Below, one piece after another: positions 23,145-35,582 of a stretch of DNA of 64,000 bases. Location: the NCBI GenBank assembly GCA_964058845.1, contig CAXKVR010000070.1, forward strand, positions 124,001 to 188,000, read 5' to 3'. Position 1 is the first letter of the stretch. Every line of letters starts with the position of its first letter. The translations under genes and the position numbers were made by a program. A model generated the notes under the pieces. It saw nothing but the letters and a program-made list of their open reading frames with translations, did not search any database and had not been told where the DNA came from. The DNA comes from Carex sylvatica (taxonomy: Eukaryota > Streptophyta > Magnoliopsida > Poales > Cyperaceae).

Positions 23145-23544
23145 AAGGGGGGGTCCACTTACAACATCTTACTACAACTTAGTTTTGTAATTTTTAAAGT
23201 CCAAACAGTCGATCCTAACCGTCAACATATAATCTGTACTAACATGTGTTTGAATATCAAATTTTATATTTTTTTAATTTTTTTACTATTAATTGAGTAT
23301 TTTATAAAACTGCTACTTTTAGATAATTCTGGACCACTGAAAAACAACAGTTTTATAAAATACTCAATTAATAGTAAAAAAATTTCAAAAAAAATGTAAA
23401 ATTTGATATTCAAACACATGTTAGTACAGATTACATGTTGAGCGGTTTGGATCAGGATTTTAAAAATCGCAAAACTAAGTTGTAGTAAGATGTTGTAACT
23501 TTCAAATGTTGTAACTTTCAAACGTTGTAAGTGGATCCCTCCTC
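23145..23544. mobile_element. Mutator-type fold-back MITE (GGGTCCACTTACAAC ends)
   Basis: The left end GGGTCCACTTACAACATCTT is mirrored at the right, where an ACTTTCAAAYGTTGTA unit has been tandemly duplicated. A perfect 9-bp duplication ATTAAACTA lies at 23136-23144 and 23545-23553. The inner arms carry the shared core (GTCGATCCTAACCGTCAACA, AAATTTTATATTTTTTTAAT). Confidence 0.87.
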
Positions 23545-23563
23545 ATTAAACTATATATATATA

Positions 23564-23795
23564 GAGATGTTGGCTACTCTACTTACATAAGCATATAAGG
23601 GTATATGCTTATAAGTCATTTTTTCGTTTTCAAAATTCAAAAAGTCGATCTGAACCGTTAGATGTGATCTCTATATTGAAATGTGCTTGGAGACCAAATT
23701 TTATATTTTTCTGAATTTTTTTAGTATTTATGAAGCCACTTTGAAAATCGCTGATCCAAGGATGACTTAACAAAACAGTAAAATCAGAAGTCACT
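23564..23795. mobile_element. Truncated fold-back element, left arm only
   Basis: It begins GAGATGTTGGCTACTC and follows the left arm of the 20395-20819 element through GTCGATCTGAACCGTTAGAT to the centre, then stops. It lies 20 bp from the previous element. Confidence 0.75.
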
Positions 23796-24965
23796 ATAAA
23801 ACTATATATACACTATTTAAATATAAATAATTGAAACGTAAAACTATATATATCAGTAGCCATATTCACACGGATATCTGACTTGTTCAATGTACACGTC
23901 CAAACCATGTCAGCATATGACATGACGTTGATGACAGGCAAGAACATGTTTTTTTAAACATCTTATTTTTTTAGACAGTTTAAATATCTTATATAGCCAG
24001 ACTAACTTGGAACTAATTTCTTCTTTCTTATTTTTTAGTGTTGGACGTATTTCTTTAGTTGTATTGATTGGGAAAGGCTGTTCTCAGAGTGTAATAAAAA
24101 AATATTTAAGGTACAATATATATGATCATAATTCTTGGTTTTGTACACTGAGACTTCTCAAAATAATAAAATAGTTTTTCAAATGTTGGTTGGCGAAACA
24201 TCAACCAATAATTGTATTAAAATAGAAATGTCTCGGTTTCTATCTCTACTTTAATTATAATAAGCCTCAATCGAAATTCCTAGCAATCAGAATACCGACT
24301 TAATTTTTCGCTATGAAAAATATTAAGTTTGAAAAAATTAAGTCGCTAAAAGGGTTTTGATGGTTTTATGGCAAAATAAAATGGTGGAGAATTTTTTTTT
24401 AGCAGGGAACTTAGATAAAAATCAGAAACTAATAATGCAACATAAGAAAGAAGGTTAAACGAGTAGCATATTAATTTGAGACGGGACATCTAAGAAACAT
24501 ATTTGATTCTTTGCTTAAAAAACAGTTTGATCTTCTCTTACTAAGAATTAATTGCAATAACAAATTTTTTGAGGGGCTGGAGACAAAAAGGTTGGATTTT
24601 TTTGTGTGTAGATTATTTCCTCCAATTTAACGTACAAACCAAAGCACAAGATCACCTTTCGATTAATATCTAACGATAACTTGGAAACAATCCATTACGT
24701 ATATCCTTCCCCAATTGGAGACGACCCAAGTAGAGTACGAGATAGTGGTGGGACCAACCTGTTGTGCTTGCCCAAGAATCTGAAGCTTTTCTGCGTCTCT
24801 CTATGAAATGATAGTCAAGTGAATGACTCAACCCATTCTGTCTTTGATTACGAGCGAATTACACTTTTGGCTTCACAGATGACGACATTGAAATTCTCCA
24901 GCCTAACCGGATCAACGCCCCCAGATGTTCTCCGCTTCCCCAGTATCGTCCAACAGCATGTAATG
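23796..24965. other. Intergenic region, no gene seen
   Basis: There are no convincing exons, RNA genes or intact mobile elements here. Confidence 0.4.
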
Positions 24966-25182
24966 AACTCTGCTCTTTTTCCTGAGAAAAAGAGGACTCT
25001 CCTATTCTTCAATTCGAACCGTTCAAAATTAATCAAATGACTTCAATTACATCTGATTTGTTTTAATAGATTATATTCATATAAAAGAAAAACATAATTA
25101 AAACCGTTTGATCGATTTTAAACAGTTCGGATTAGAAAATAGGAGGATCCTCCTCTTCTCAAGAAAAGGAGCAGATTTGCTT
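24966..25182. mobile_element. Inverted-repeat MITE, first of a tandem pair
   Basis: The left arm CTCTTTTTCCTGAGAAAAAG with TCCTATTCTTCAATTCGAAC is mirrored by TTCGGATTAGAAAATAGGAG and TTCTCAAGAAAAGGAGCAG. It is noncoding. It is highly similar to the next element, in the same layout. Confidence 0.72.
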
Positions 25183-25207
25183 CTCATCCAACATTACTTG
25201 ATCCTTT

Positions 25208-25432
25208 AGAGATTCCAATCTGCTCCTTTTCTCAAGAAAAGGAGCACCCTCCTATTCTTCAATCTGAACCGTTAAAAGTCAATCAAACGGCTTCAATTAT
25301 TTTTTTCATTTATATCAATATAATATATTAAAATGAATTAGATGTAATTAGAGTCATTTAATCGATTTTAAACGGTTCAAATTAAAGAATAGGAGGGTGC
25401 TCTTTTTCTTGAGAAAAGAAGCAGATTTGAAT
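25208..25432. mobile_element. Inverted-repeat MITE, second of a tandem pair
   Basis: The left arm CTGCTCCTTTTCTCAAGAAA with CTCCTATTCTTCAATCTGAA is mirrored by TTCAAATTAAAGAATAGGAG and CTTGAGAAAAGAAGCAG. Each terminus contains its own short TTTTCTYAAGAAAA palindrome. Confidence 0.72.
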
Positions 25433-25950
25433 CCGATCCTTTAGCTACATGGTGGATTCAATTGAGGTTCCTAAAACAAATTGCATTTTTTTTTTCTCGT
25501 TTCTCATATTAATCGAAAGGTATTTGTACGACAAATATGATGCTAAAAGTTTTCATCGTCGTAGTTGTCAAGCAATATTACTAATTCTATGTTTTATTTT
25601 CCAATTAGCACTGTTGTAATAAATAACTAGCTAGCTAGCTGGGTAATTAGCTAACTAATCATTTTCTAATATAATCCTTTGTGGGCATCTTGCCCGTTAA
25701 CCTTCAAAAAAATATTACTAATTCTAATGGTTCAGTTTAATGGTGAAACAGTCAAATCAATTCATGACAAATAATTCAAAATCAACTGCTGAACTTACAA
25801 AATAACAATACTATAACATATGTTGTTTAGATAAGTCTCGATTATTCATCAATTTAAGATGTCAACTGCTTTTATTGGTTTATATACTGTACATGGATGC
25901 GAGCTGACTAATTTATTGCAGTTCAAATTAGGTGCACTACCATAGATCGC
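25433..25950. other. Downstream flank of ISA3
   Basis: There is no gene. The part next to 25950 is probably the ISA3 3' untranslated region. A TAGCTAGCTAGCTGGG run lies at 25629-25645. Confidence 0.4.
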
Positions 25951-28900
25951 TCATGGTTTAGCTTCTAGTAGAATAGATGAATAAGGGGCTATGTTGTACC
26001 GGGAGCCACTGAACAAAATGCCATCTGGAACAATATCTTTTGGCGTTTCAAGATTTGTATCAACCTGAAAACAAATATACCAGTAAATAAATAATAACCA
26101 CAAAGACAACACCGTATAATAGTTTCATAGTTTGTTTTGAATTTATAAGGAGTAATGACTGAGTATTGATTTATGCCAGGCATTGGTAAAAGTTGTTCTG
26201 CTTCTAAAAGACACAGCAAAGAGATTTTCAGGAAAAAGAATCATACCACTCTGTACCAATTTTTCATAGGAGGCGGCGGGGGAATAACAACCTTTACAAA
26301 ATAATCATGTGCATTGAAAGCTACATAGATGTCAGAACCATGCTTTTCGTCATGTAGACTGTAACAAATGGGCCTTTAACTTGTTAGTATAATGAAATGG
26401 AAAGAAGAGGTATAATATGGGTATGGATTTATGTGATCCACTGTAACCAAAATAAGTTTCAGAAAATCACATAAAGTGAATATTTATATTAAGACTTACG
26501 TGAAGGCTAAAAATTTGCTCTCTAAATTTTCCCAGTTATTTTCATGCCAGGTGACATCATTCTGCATATAAACAATAACCAAAAGCACGTATTAAGGGAT
26601 ATGAATATATTATGTGTACCATAGCTACAAGACCTGAGTTGACCCCTATCTTGCTCAGTCCAAGAGAATATATACCAAACCAGGGGTAATTTGGGCATAT
26701 TTTTAAAATAGAATGTTAGTAATAGGTGAAATGAGGGTCACTGATATATTGGAAATCTGCAAGACAAGAATAATTGAACAAAAAACAATTAACTATATAA
26801 GAAGATAAACAAAGTCATACTTTGGTTAAAAATCTGGTGCGCCTCAGTATATGATGGTTGTGACGGTATTTTATCATCTCAGAGAAGAACCTGAAGTGAC
26901 CATCTCTTTTTGATTCTAACTGTTTAAATGCAAGAAACGAAAAGAAACAAGAATGGTGAGAAAAATAAAAGAAGAAAATTACAGAGTTCATTTAACTTTG
27001 CTCTCATTGAAAATAAGTAAATAAAAATGAGACTTTACCTGTCCCCATTGAAAGTGATTTATGGCAGTGTCATGGCCATAGCTATTATTATTTCCATAGC
27101 GTGTATGGGCATACTCATCTCCCATTAACATCATTGGTACTCCCTGATTATATTTGACATGGTATTTTCATTAAAACAATAAAAAAAAAAAACAATAATA
27201 AAATAATAGTTTTGAGATAACAGTACCTGAGAGATCATCAGAGCCATGTGAAAGTTCTTCATTTGCCTTGATCTAAGACTATTAATGTTATCATCATCAA
27301 CCTCTCCTAACCAAAATAAGAAGGAAAAAGTGCTTACAATATTATCTGAACATCACTATATGAAAGATAATCACGCAAAAAATTATTAAACATGACTCCA
27401 GATAATTCCACATATACCCCTCCTAAAACTATGGAGAGGATGGTGGTGATTGTAACATCTATTAACAAACATTCTCCTCTCATCATTATACAACTGAGGA
27501 AGAGGAGGGTGTGATTGTGACATCTCTTTTAATTGAAAGAGGTATATGCTTAATTTAACATTTGAAAGTACATATGAGATGTTTGTCAATTTTCAGGGGA
27601 GAACAGTGGTACATTATATGTTGAACTTTCAGTTTTTTTATAGTCATACACAAACAATCATTCCATGTTTATGAAAGGATAGCAGTTAGAAGGTACCTTC
27701 AAAACCACAATTCCAGCTGAAATTATCATTGCACCCATCACGACCTTTTTCTCCATTGGCATCATTATGCTACATTATACATAAAACATATAAAGCAAAA
27801 TATAAAGAGAATGAGGCTACAAAATCTATCTGCAACCAACGGTCCAACATAAAGTTGGTATCAAACAGTGCAATTAAATTATTTAAGCTCCAAACCACAA
27901 ATCCAAACAGTAGGATATGTTCTATATCACCTTTATTACATTCTAATACTAAATTACAGGGTTTAAAATTTTAATTTAATCTCAGTGGAGAGCAATAGCT
28001 TGGAAATATCAAGTAAACAGATGTGACGAGATCTTTTGTTAGCACATAATATATATTATGTGCAAAATATCCAACCATTTTAATTTGTCATTTGTCAGTT
28101 ACGTATACTTGTTCTTTCGAGCAAACATCTGTTAGTGCTAATTTGGCACCAAAAACTTTGGTATATGATGCCTCCTCAACAAAAAAGGTGTCTCAATAAT
28201 GAAACTAAAATTGATTGAAGGTACCTTGCAATTGTAAGAAACGAGATCATACAATGTAAACCCATCATGTGCAATGACAAAGTTGATACTGTGGTATGGC
28301 TTTCTCTTATTTACCTATCAAGTAAAAATAAAAAATAAAAGAGCAATGCTGATAACAAGTTAATAAAACAAAAGTGTACAAGATTTGCATGAACTAATTA
28401 TTTGCTGTGCAACTGAAACCTGATATAGATCTGCAGAGCCAGAAACACGAGTTGCCAAAGAACCTTTCATGCCGCAATCCCCCTAATTTAGAGTTTCCAG
28501 AAGTTTCAAGAAGTATTTTAACAAAAATAGAAATATTAAAAGTTTCAAGAAGTATTTTAACAAAAAATAAACAAAATTGAGCTTTCATAAAAATGGGAAA
28601 AAAAATTGCATTGTCATGGAAGATGATTGAAAGCAACTCGTGGGAATTTTTCTTTCAAGAACAACTTCCTACCGCAGAAAAATTACCTTGATGAATCTTC
28701 TAATATCATCACGGTACTTGCCATTCCATTCAGCCCACCTACAAACCAGATTAGATAATTCATTACATTGGTGAAAAAATTCACTTGTTTTGCAGAAAGA
28801 AAGCTAGGATGATAAGAAGTCAATGGTTCCGAGATTATCACATGCAACATTTAAGGGCCAGAAACTTCAATTAAGTAAGAAGAAAAACAGAGAAATGCTT

Positions 28901-31900
28901 CCCTAGAGTGTCATCCAGTTTCCATTTGGGTCCTTAAGTTTCCAAATTTCCTTTTTGATCCCTAAATTTCCCAAGTAGTCTAAAAAGTTTCAAATTCAGT
29001 TTTGTCCAAACCTTTCAAACAGGGATAAATTTTTTTGCCAAGTCTAGCAGGTTCCACCAGAAAAATGATTAAACTCCCGGACCATAGTTAGGAAAATTGG
29101 GAAGCACCCGTCTTTGTGCAAATGTCAAGGACCAAAAAGTAAAGAGTTTGGAAGTTCGGGAATCAACACGGGGAAATATCATTATTTTCCATAAGCATGA
29201 CGATAATCAAAATAAACTAAATGGTGCAGTTAAATCCATTAGGAAGCGATCGCCCTTCCATATTCTATAATAAATAAACTAGATTGATTAGAATGGGAGA
29301 CATTCTGCGGACATATGAACATAAATATTAAGTGAATATTTACCTATCCCAATTTGGGAAACTGCCAACAATATAAAGTCCCCCACAATCCCATGGCTCT
29401 GCAATTATTTTGCATCTAGATAACACCTCATCTTTTGCAATGGCCTGCAAGTAAAGTTGCATATATGTGATTTTTGTCAAAATCAATCAACCCCACAAGC
29501 TACAAATGCATAAAAGATAGTTGCTAATCGAGGGATTTTGGTACTTGCGCTAGTACCATACCTAAACTTAAAAAGTATGCTACTGATTTAGCACCTTTCG
29601 GTATTCTTTGTTCAGGTCTCAATGATGAAGCCTCAACTGAGGTTTTCAAATAACTCATGAAGCTGAACTACAAGCAGGGATAAACAGCAATTGCTCAACA
29701 GCACATAACCCGATTAGACCAGGGAGGAGTTTGGAAATGTCAATGATTATTTGCATATAACGCAGCATTTAGGTGTTGACAAAAATTGAACTCTTGTCTG
29801 CAGTACAATATGAACTTTTGAAATCTTATTTGCAAAAAATCTTCTAGTGGGATGGAAATGTTCAGCTCATTTTCAATTTATACAAAAGAAACCATATGGG
29901 GGGTGGCAAAAGAAATTTCTATCAAATTCAATTTGGCAATTTCAGGCCTCTTTTTTTTGCCCTGAAGTAACCACAAAAGTTAAATTTTGTAACTTCCAAA
30001 CTTATCTAATATATAAAAAAAATAATGAAATATGATGGCTTCCTACTTCCTATTAACTGAATTTTGCTGTTTAGGGTTTAGGGTTTAGGGTTTAGGGGAC
30101 TTTGGTGTTTATGCAGTTAAACATCTGGGTACTATACAGTATTCTTCAAGAACCATAAAAATTTGCAAACCAGAATGCAGTTACTAATGTATTTGTTAAT
30201 GCAGTAAATGTTATGATTTGTGAAGACCTAATATTTCATGTACGATCACAAAATATTTCTTCCATTACCTTAATAAGTGGAGGTGAATTGAGTGGAGTCC
30301 CATCTGTGTCACGACAAAGCACACTAGCTAAATCAAAACGAAACCCATCTACATGATATTCTGTGACCCTATAAAAACACATAAACAAGTGCATATTCAA
30401 GGTTTCAGGACATATTCAATATGAATTAGTAACAGGTAAATGAAACAAATGGATTTGATGGGTACCAATGTCTCAAGCTGTCTAGTATGAGGTCCATAAC
30501 AACTGGATGATTGCAGTTCAATGTGTTTCCTGAATATTCAAACAAAAGGGGAAAAATATTAAAACACAGAACTTCTGTATTTCACAGTTTCTGGTTGTAA
30601 AAAGTAAGGAGAATACAATGAAGGTGGAGGAAAGGATTTACCACAGCCTGAGAAATTATGTAACCGAGCATTGTTATCAAAATCTAGCATGTAATAAACC
30701 TGCAAACAGGTTTAAATAAACTTGTCAAATGAAGACAAGAATAACATTAAGACCCTAATGATGTAATAATATTTAACATGAGAAACAATCATGCCTTATT
30801 GTCTATGCCCCGGAAAGAGGTTGTATAAGGGTTCTTATCATCCGCCTCATTAGTATGGTTGTAAACAACATCCAAAATTACCTGAAATGACACATAGCCC
30901 AAGCTCAATTACTGGATTCAGAACATAGCAGTACAAAGCAAAGACTTACCTCAATTCCCGCATTATGCAAAGCCCTGATCATCTGTTTGAGCTCAAGAGA
31001 GGCAGCAAGTGGGCCTCCACCTCTACTTGCATACCGACTCATAGGTGCAAAAAAATTTATTGTTGAGTACCCCCATGTGTTCACCTATAAAATTATAATT
31101 GACATATTAAAGACAGCTAAAATGCTTCAAAAAAAAAAAAGGAGAAATATTTCACATCTGCCATAGCAAAACAATGGAATATCATCTAGGGCCATACAAA
31201 ATGAGAATTCACATCCAAAGTAACTAAAGTTTAAACTTGTAAAGTTGTTAGACCTTCATTTTCAGTGCTGCTACTATTCTAATGGTTTGAATCATATCTT
31301 CAAATTGGAATGCAAGTAGTCAAGGAAATTTGTTTTTCATCCCGATTTGCATAGCATTTTCTAATACTATGAAGGGTACCTGTTCTATAGTCAAACTCCC
31401 TTGTGTTAAAGAGATAAAAGGAAGGAAGAAAAAGTACCATATGATCCCTTGGATTTGGAAATCGCTGGAATTCCAACTCATCAAACTCAAAAATTGGCAA
31501 TAGTTCGACAGCATTAACCCCCAGTTCCAGCAAGTGAGGAATCTAGGCATGCAATAGTTCATAAAATGTATCAAATAATGACCTTTATCAAGGTCTTTTA
31601 GCAAATACATGGGCTATATAGACGAATCTGATGGAAACCCATAATCCATTAGTGTTGGTAATTTTGACCTGACTTCTAACAAGATATCTTCTCCTTGCAT
31701 TGTTTTGATACAAATGGAATTTTCCATTCAATACTAGCAATATTAACACAGAATGTTTCTGTAACATCTAAAATATATATATATATATATTTTTTTTTTA
31801 AATCAACCATAATCAATCCAGTTGAGCATAGATTTGAAGGTCAAGGGCAGTTTGGCCAACTTTAATGAACTATAGATTTAATTATTTGAGCTATTTTTAA

Positions 31901-34536
31901 TTTTAATTTTTTTTGCAAGTAGTCCAAAGAATGTAGCCTTCTGGTTACACATGTGAAATTTGCAAATACAATATAATTATTGGAACAAATACACAAAAGA
32001 AACAACCCCAAAAAAGTATACCTTTTCAATGACGCCAAGATAACTCCCACATATATCTGGATCCAAACCACTTGACTCGTCAGCCGTGAATGCACGCACA
32101 TTCATTTCATATATCACAAGTTCATTCTGTAAAAGAGAATTTGGACCACAAGAAATCAACAAAATAAATCAACATAGTAAAAATGTGATTGCATTGCTTG
32201 ACACAAGGATTTATGGTATGTATTCACAATTTTGCAATTTAGTTGAAAGTGAGACCTAGTTATTCTTCAACCCTAAACCTGAATCCTGAACCCTAGTTAA
32301 ATTTCCCTAATTTAGACTCAATTGAGCCCCAGGTTGATCTTGACTAACACAAAGCATATAGTAATGAAAAATTAATAACCAGTGAAAGTATAGTAGATAC
32401 ATATGCATACCTCAGGTATGTTTGGAAGGTTGTAATCAGGACCCCAATCAAATGGAAAGCTGTCAAAATCATAGGTCCCAAGGAAATTACAGTTTTTGTC
32501 TGTCACATCCCCAAAGAAATTACGGCCAGAAACAAGTTTGGCATATGGGTCAAGAAGCATAACACTACTATCATACCGGTGCCCTCTCTCCCACTCTTTT
32601 GGGCCATCAATACGGTATCCATATAGAACTTCATGGCCCGGTAATCCCTAGAATAAAAAATAAAATTGTTAATAATTGAGAGCTACAAATTAACAATTCA
32701 TGTTCTCTTTTGTAATTTGCTCAAGAGTGAGGCCATGGTACTATGCATAGCGCGTACCAATTTCATATGGAGATCTGCAAGTACATTTTAATATGGAGAT
32801 CATGTTGAATGGTTCAGAACAAATGTTGGACTTTGAGAATGGAGATATTGATCTATAGTCTGAACCAATCCACGCTATGCATAGTACCATAGCCTCACTC
32901 TTTGCTCAAATAAAAGTGAAACAAATTAATGAATTCAACAAAGAATGATGAACATGATTTGTACCTCTACACAGATGTGCCATATATCTCCAGTTCTATT
33001 ACTACTAGGATCTAGTGCAATTTCAACCAATTCCATTTGTGAATCCACGATACACCTAAAAAAGGCAAAATACAGAAGGTAATAAATGATAATGAGTGAA
33101 ACACTTGTAATAAGCAATAACAAATATTGTGGCTAGATTGGTTTAATTCAGCACCCATCTATGTACTTCAGGCAAAGAACAACAGATGAAGCATGTCGTG
33201 AGAAAATCGCAAAATTGAAGCCATTTTCTGATTCTGACACACCAAGTGGGGAAGCATTTCCAGGAAAATATCTCAATCGAGGTTCAACTTCTGACATAAC
33301 AGGCTCCTCTTTCTGGTTTAGCAGAAAGTAAAGGAAAAAAAAGATGCAAGTTAAGCACCCAGCAGTATAGAAGGCACTGTAATTTAAATTTGCAAACCTA
33401 CAACTTCCCAAAATTATATTTGACCATTGTAAGTGTGAGTTAGCATAGCTAAGACAACACAATTATTTTAGTAAGGTTGAAATGTGAAAAAGGATTTTAA
33501 TTTCAGATCTGAATGGAAAACAAGATTTGGTTGTTAGGTAGCGGTACAGTATTAGTACCAGGAACAGTCCCAGCAGACAGAATACTAATGGCATATTACA
33601 GAAGGAATAGAAGTTTCCTAGGTTGGCAATTAACCCCCAAAATCCTCAATTTAAGATCAATTGAGCAATTAAGCAGTAGTTTAATCTCCAAAAAAATTAA
33701 AAAGCATGTGTTGCCACATCCAAACCTTAATTATTCCATTTAAGCATAAATTAACTCATTTAAATCCAGTTTAACATCTGTTCTTTGATTAAAAGTGAAA
33801 AAGACATAGTAAAAACAACATGGAACAAAGAAAATGCCAAAAAAAATTGGCCAAACTGAATTTAACAGCGAACCACCTGGTACAAACCAGAACGAACTGG
33901 TACAGACCCGCTCATCAAAAAAGGTATGGAAATCTAGTATAATTAAGCTTAATTGTGCAAATTAACCTGAATGCACCATCTGTGCACGATCTGTTTCAGT
34001 TCTTAAACACTAATTTTAAGCATGCAGAATGACATATGCAATTTTATTGGATTGAATTTGAGAAAATCATGAGCTCATGCTAACACAGTAACACTGATAT
34101 GTACTTCATCAAAATTTTATAATAAGACAGAGATAATGTACCTCAATTACACTTTCCCCAGATTGCTTGCCATAAACCGTCAGACAAGGATAGTTAACTG
34201 GATTGATTTGTGTGGCCTATTAAACCATCAGAAACTAAATTAAATCATGAATATAACCAAGCAGAACCCGGAAAAAAACATTGCAAAGACAAAAGGAGAA
34301 CCGTGCCTTTTTGGAGATTGCTACCCAGGTAGAAGAGAAGTTCCCTTTCCTTGATCCGATTCTGCACATAATTTTCGCACAATCACATCACCTCATCGAC
34401 TTCGAAGTTGGAAACTAAGTGTAGTAATTAAAGAGAATAAAAATAGAAAAGAAAAGACGAACCTTACTCCCGACGGGAGACAAAGAGAATGCGAGGCATT
34501 GCCTCTACAATGGTTGGAAGGAAGCAACGATTCCAT
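25951..34536 (-). CDS. ISA3: Isoamylase 3, starch debranching enzyme (24 exons, complete)
   Basis: This plastid GH13 enzyme hydrolyses alpha-1,6 branches during starch breakdown. My exon model is 34536-34463, 34361-34307, 34216-34142, 33312-33155, 33055-32965, 32647-32411, 32126-32031, 31542-31438, 31084-30950, 30881-30795, 30699-30642, 30529-30466, 30368-30269, 29444-29344, 28738-28687, 28482-28420, 28314-28225, 27769-27697, 27306-27227, 27143-27039, 26919-26821, 26561-26500, 26358-26247, 26064-25951. It keeps frame throughout and gives 761 residues, the usual ISA3 size. The N-terminus looks like a plastid transit peptide, followed by a CBM48 region (about 75-120). The GH13 motifs are DVVYNHT (346-352), GFRFDLA with nucleophile Asp424, IIAEPWD with acid Glu461, and AHD with Asp534. 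Intron 10 has a GC donor (AAG|GCATGA). Intron 2 may also use one (AAG|GCACGG), but an in-frame GT donor 18 nt earlier is an alternative. An upstream in-frame ATG at 34704 would lengthen the N-terminus. Confidence 0.95.
30071..30097. repeat. Interstitial telomere-type repeat in ISA3 intron 13
   Basis: Nearly four TTTAGGG units lie in intron 13 of ISA3. Short runs of this kind are common in plant introns and leaders. Confidence 0.9.
32725..32900. mobile_element. Mutator-type MITE in ISA3 intron 5
   Basis: This 176-bp element has ends GAGTGAGGCCATGGTACTAT and its inverse, with ATGCATAG subterminally. A perfect 9-bp duplication TTTGCTCAA lies at 32716-32724 and 32901-32909. The interior keeps only parts of the shared core (ACATTTTAATATGGAGATCA). 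The ends match those of 44369-44757, so it is an internally deleted member of that family. Confidence 0.9.
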
Positions 34537-34770
34537 TAGAGAACATGAGCTAAAAAAAACGATTCGCACCAAGGGAAATAAATTATAATAAGAGATGGTG
34601 ATCTTACGTCGAGTTACACGAAATGTCACGTGCCCGGTGAGTGAATCCAGATGGAGACAGAGTGACACGTGTTCGACCCTTGTTTTGTTAAGGTTTATCA
34701 CCACAAGAAGAAGGGTTTCTGTGGCGCAGCAGGTGTGACTTTATAAGACTGGAACGACTAGTTAATGACT

Positions 34771-34974
34771 GGATCCGTCTCCTCCCAGGTACCTGACTCA
34801 ACACAATTGTAATGGACAGTCCAGATTTCATTTCAGTCGGTGGGTGATCGGATGGCAGTAGGGGCAGTATTATTTTTTCTTTGAGATTCGTGTTAAGTTA
34901 AAAATTTCAATTTTGGACCATCCAATTCAATTCTACTCAGTCAGGTAAGAGGTAACCTGAGGGGATACGAATTC
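34771..34974. mobile_element. Mutator-type MITE upstream of ISA3 (CCTCCCAGGTACCTG family, copy 2)
   Basis: The left end has CCTCCCAGGTACCTGACTCA and the right end the inverse-like GAGGTAACCTGAGGGGATAC. A perfect 9-bp duplication TTAATGACT lies at 34762-34770 and 34975-34983. It is about 235 bp upstream of the ISA3 start codon, so it lies in or next to the promoter. Confidence 0.85.
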
Positions 34975-35582
34975 TTAATGACTTACTTGGATCGCTGTAC
35001 AGGATTGGTCACATGAATCAATGCGCTAACATCATTAGCCTTTTTATCTTTCTTTTTTTTTTTTTTTTCTTTTTCTTTTTAACAGAAATTTTACCGTCAG
35101 TCGTGTATCTCGTGACGCCAAAATAGTAAACACTGAATATATTTACTTATTCTGGTTTAATTCGCGGATTTAACGAAAAAAATTGTATGGTAAAAATAAT
35201 GCCTATTACGAAAAAAATTGTATGGTACAAAAAATCCCTATTTTTTATTACCGATATTTTTATTAATATCCAACTTAAAATATAAAATTTCAAATCTACT
35301 CAGAACTCAAAGTTTTTATTAAAGAGAAAATGTTTTTATTCACTATCTACTGTCTACATTTTGTCCACATATTTTATCCACTCTCATTTAACTAATTTTA
35401 ACGGCTCGGTCCCATCTTTCAACAGACATTCAAATCTTTTTCCAAATTTTGCCTATTTAAATATTCATTATTCTTCTGATCCGATCGTCTCTTTCTTTTT
35501 TTTAATCTCACTTTCAAAACAAAACTTCTCCTCTCTCCTCTCTCCTTTCTCTCTCACCTCTCGCCTCTGTTGATTCTGCTTT

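Noticed and set aside
34393..34704. Longer ISA3 N-terminus starting at 34704
   Set aside because: The extra residues do not look like a transit peptide and cross likely leader sequence; the ATG at 34536 gives the usual length.
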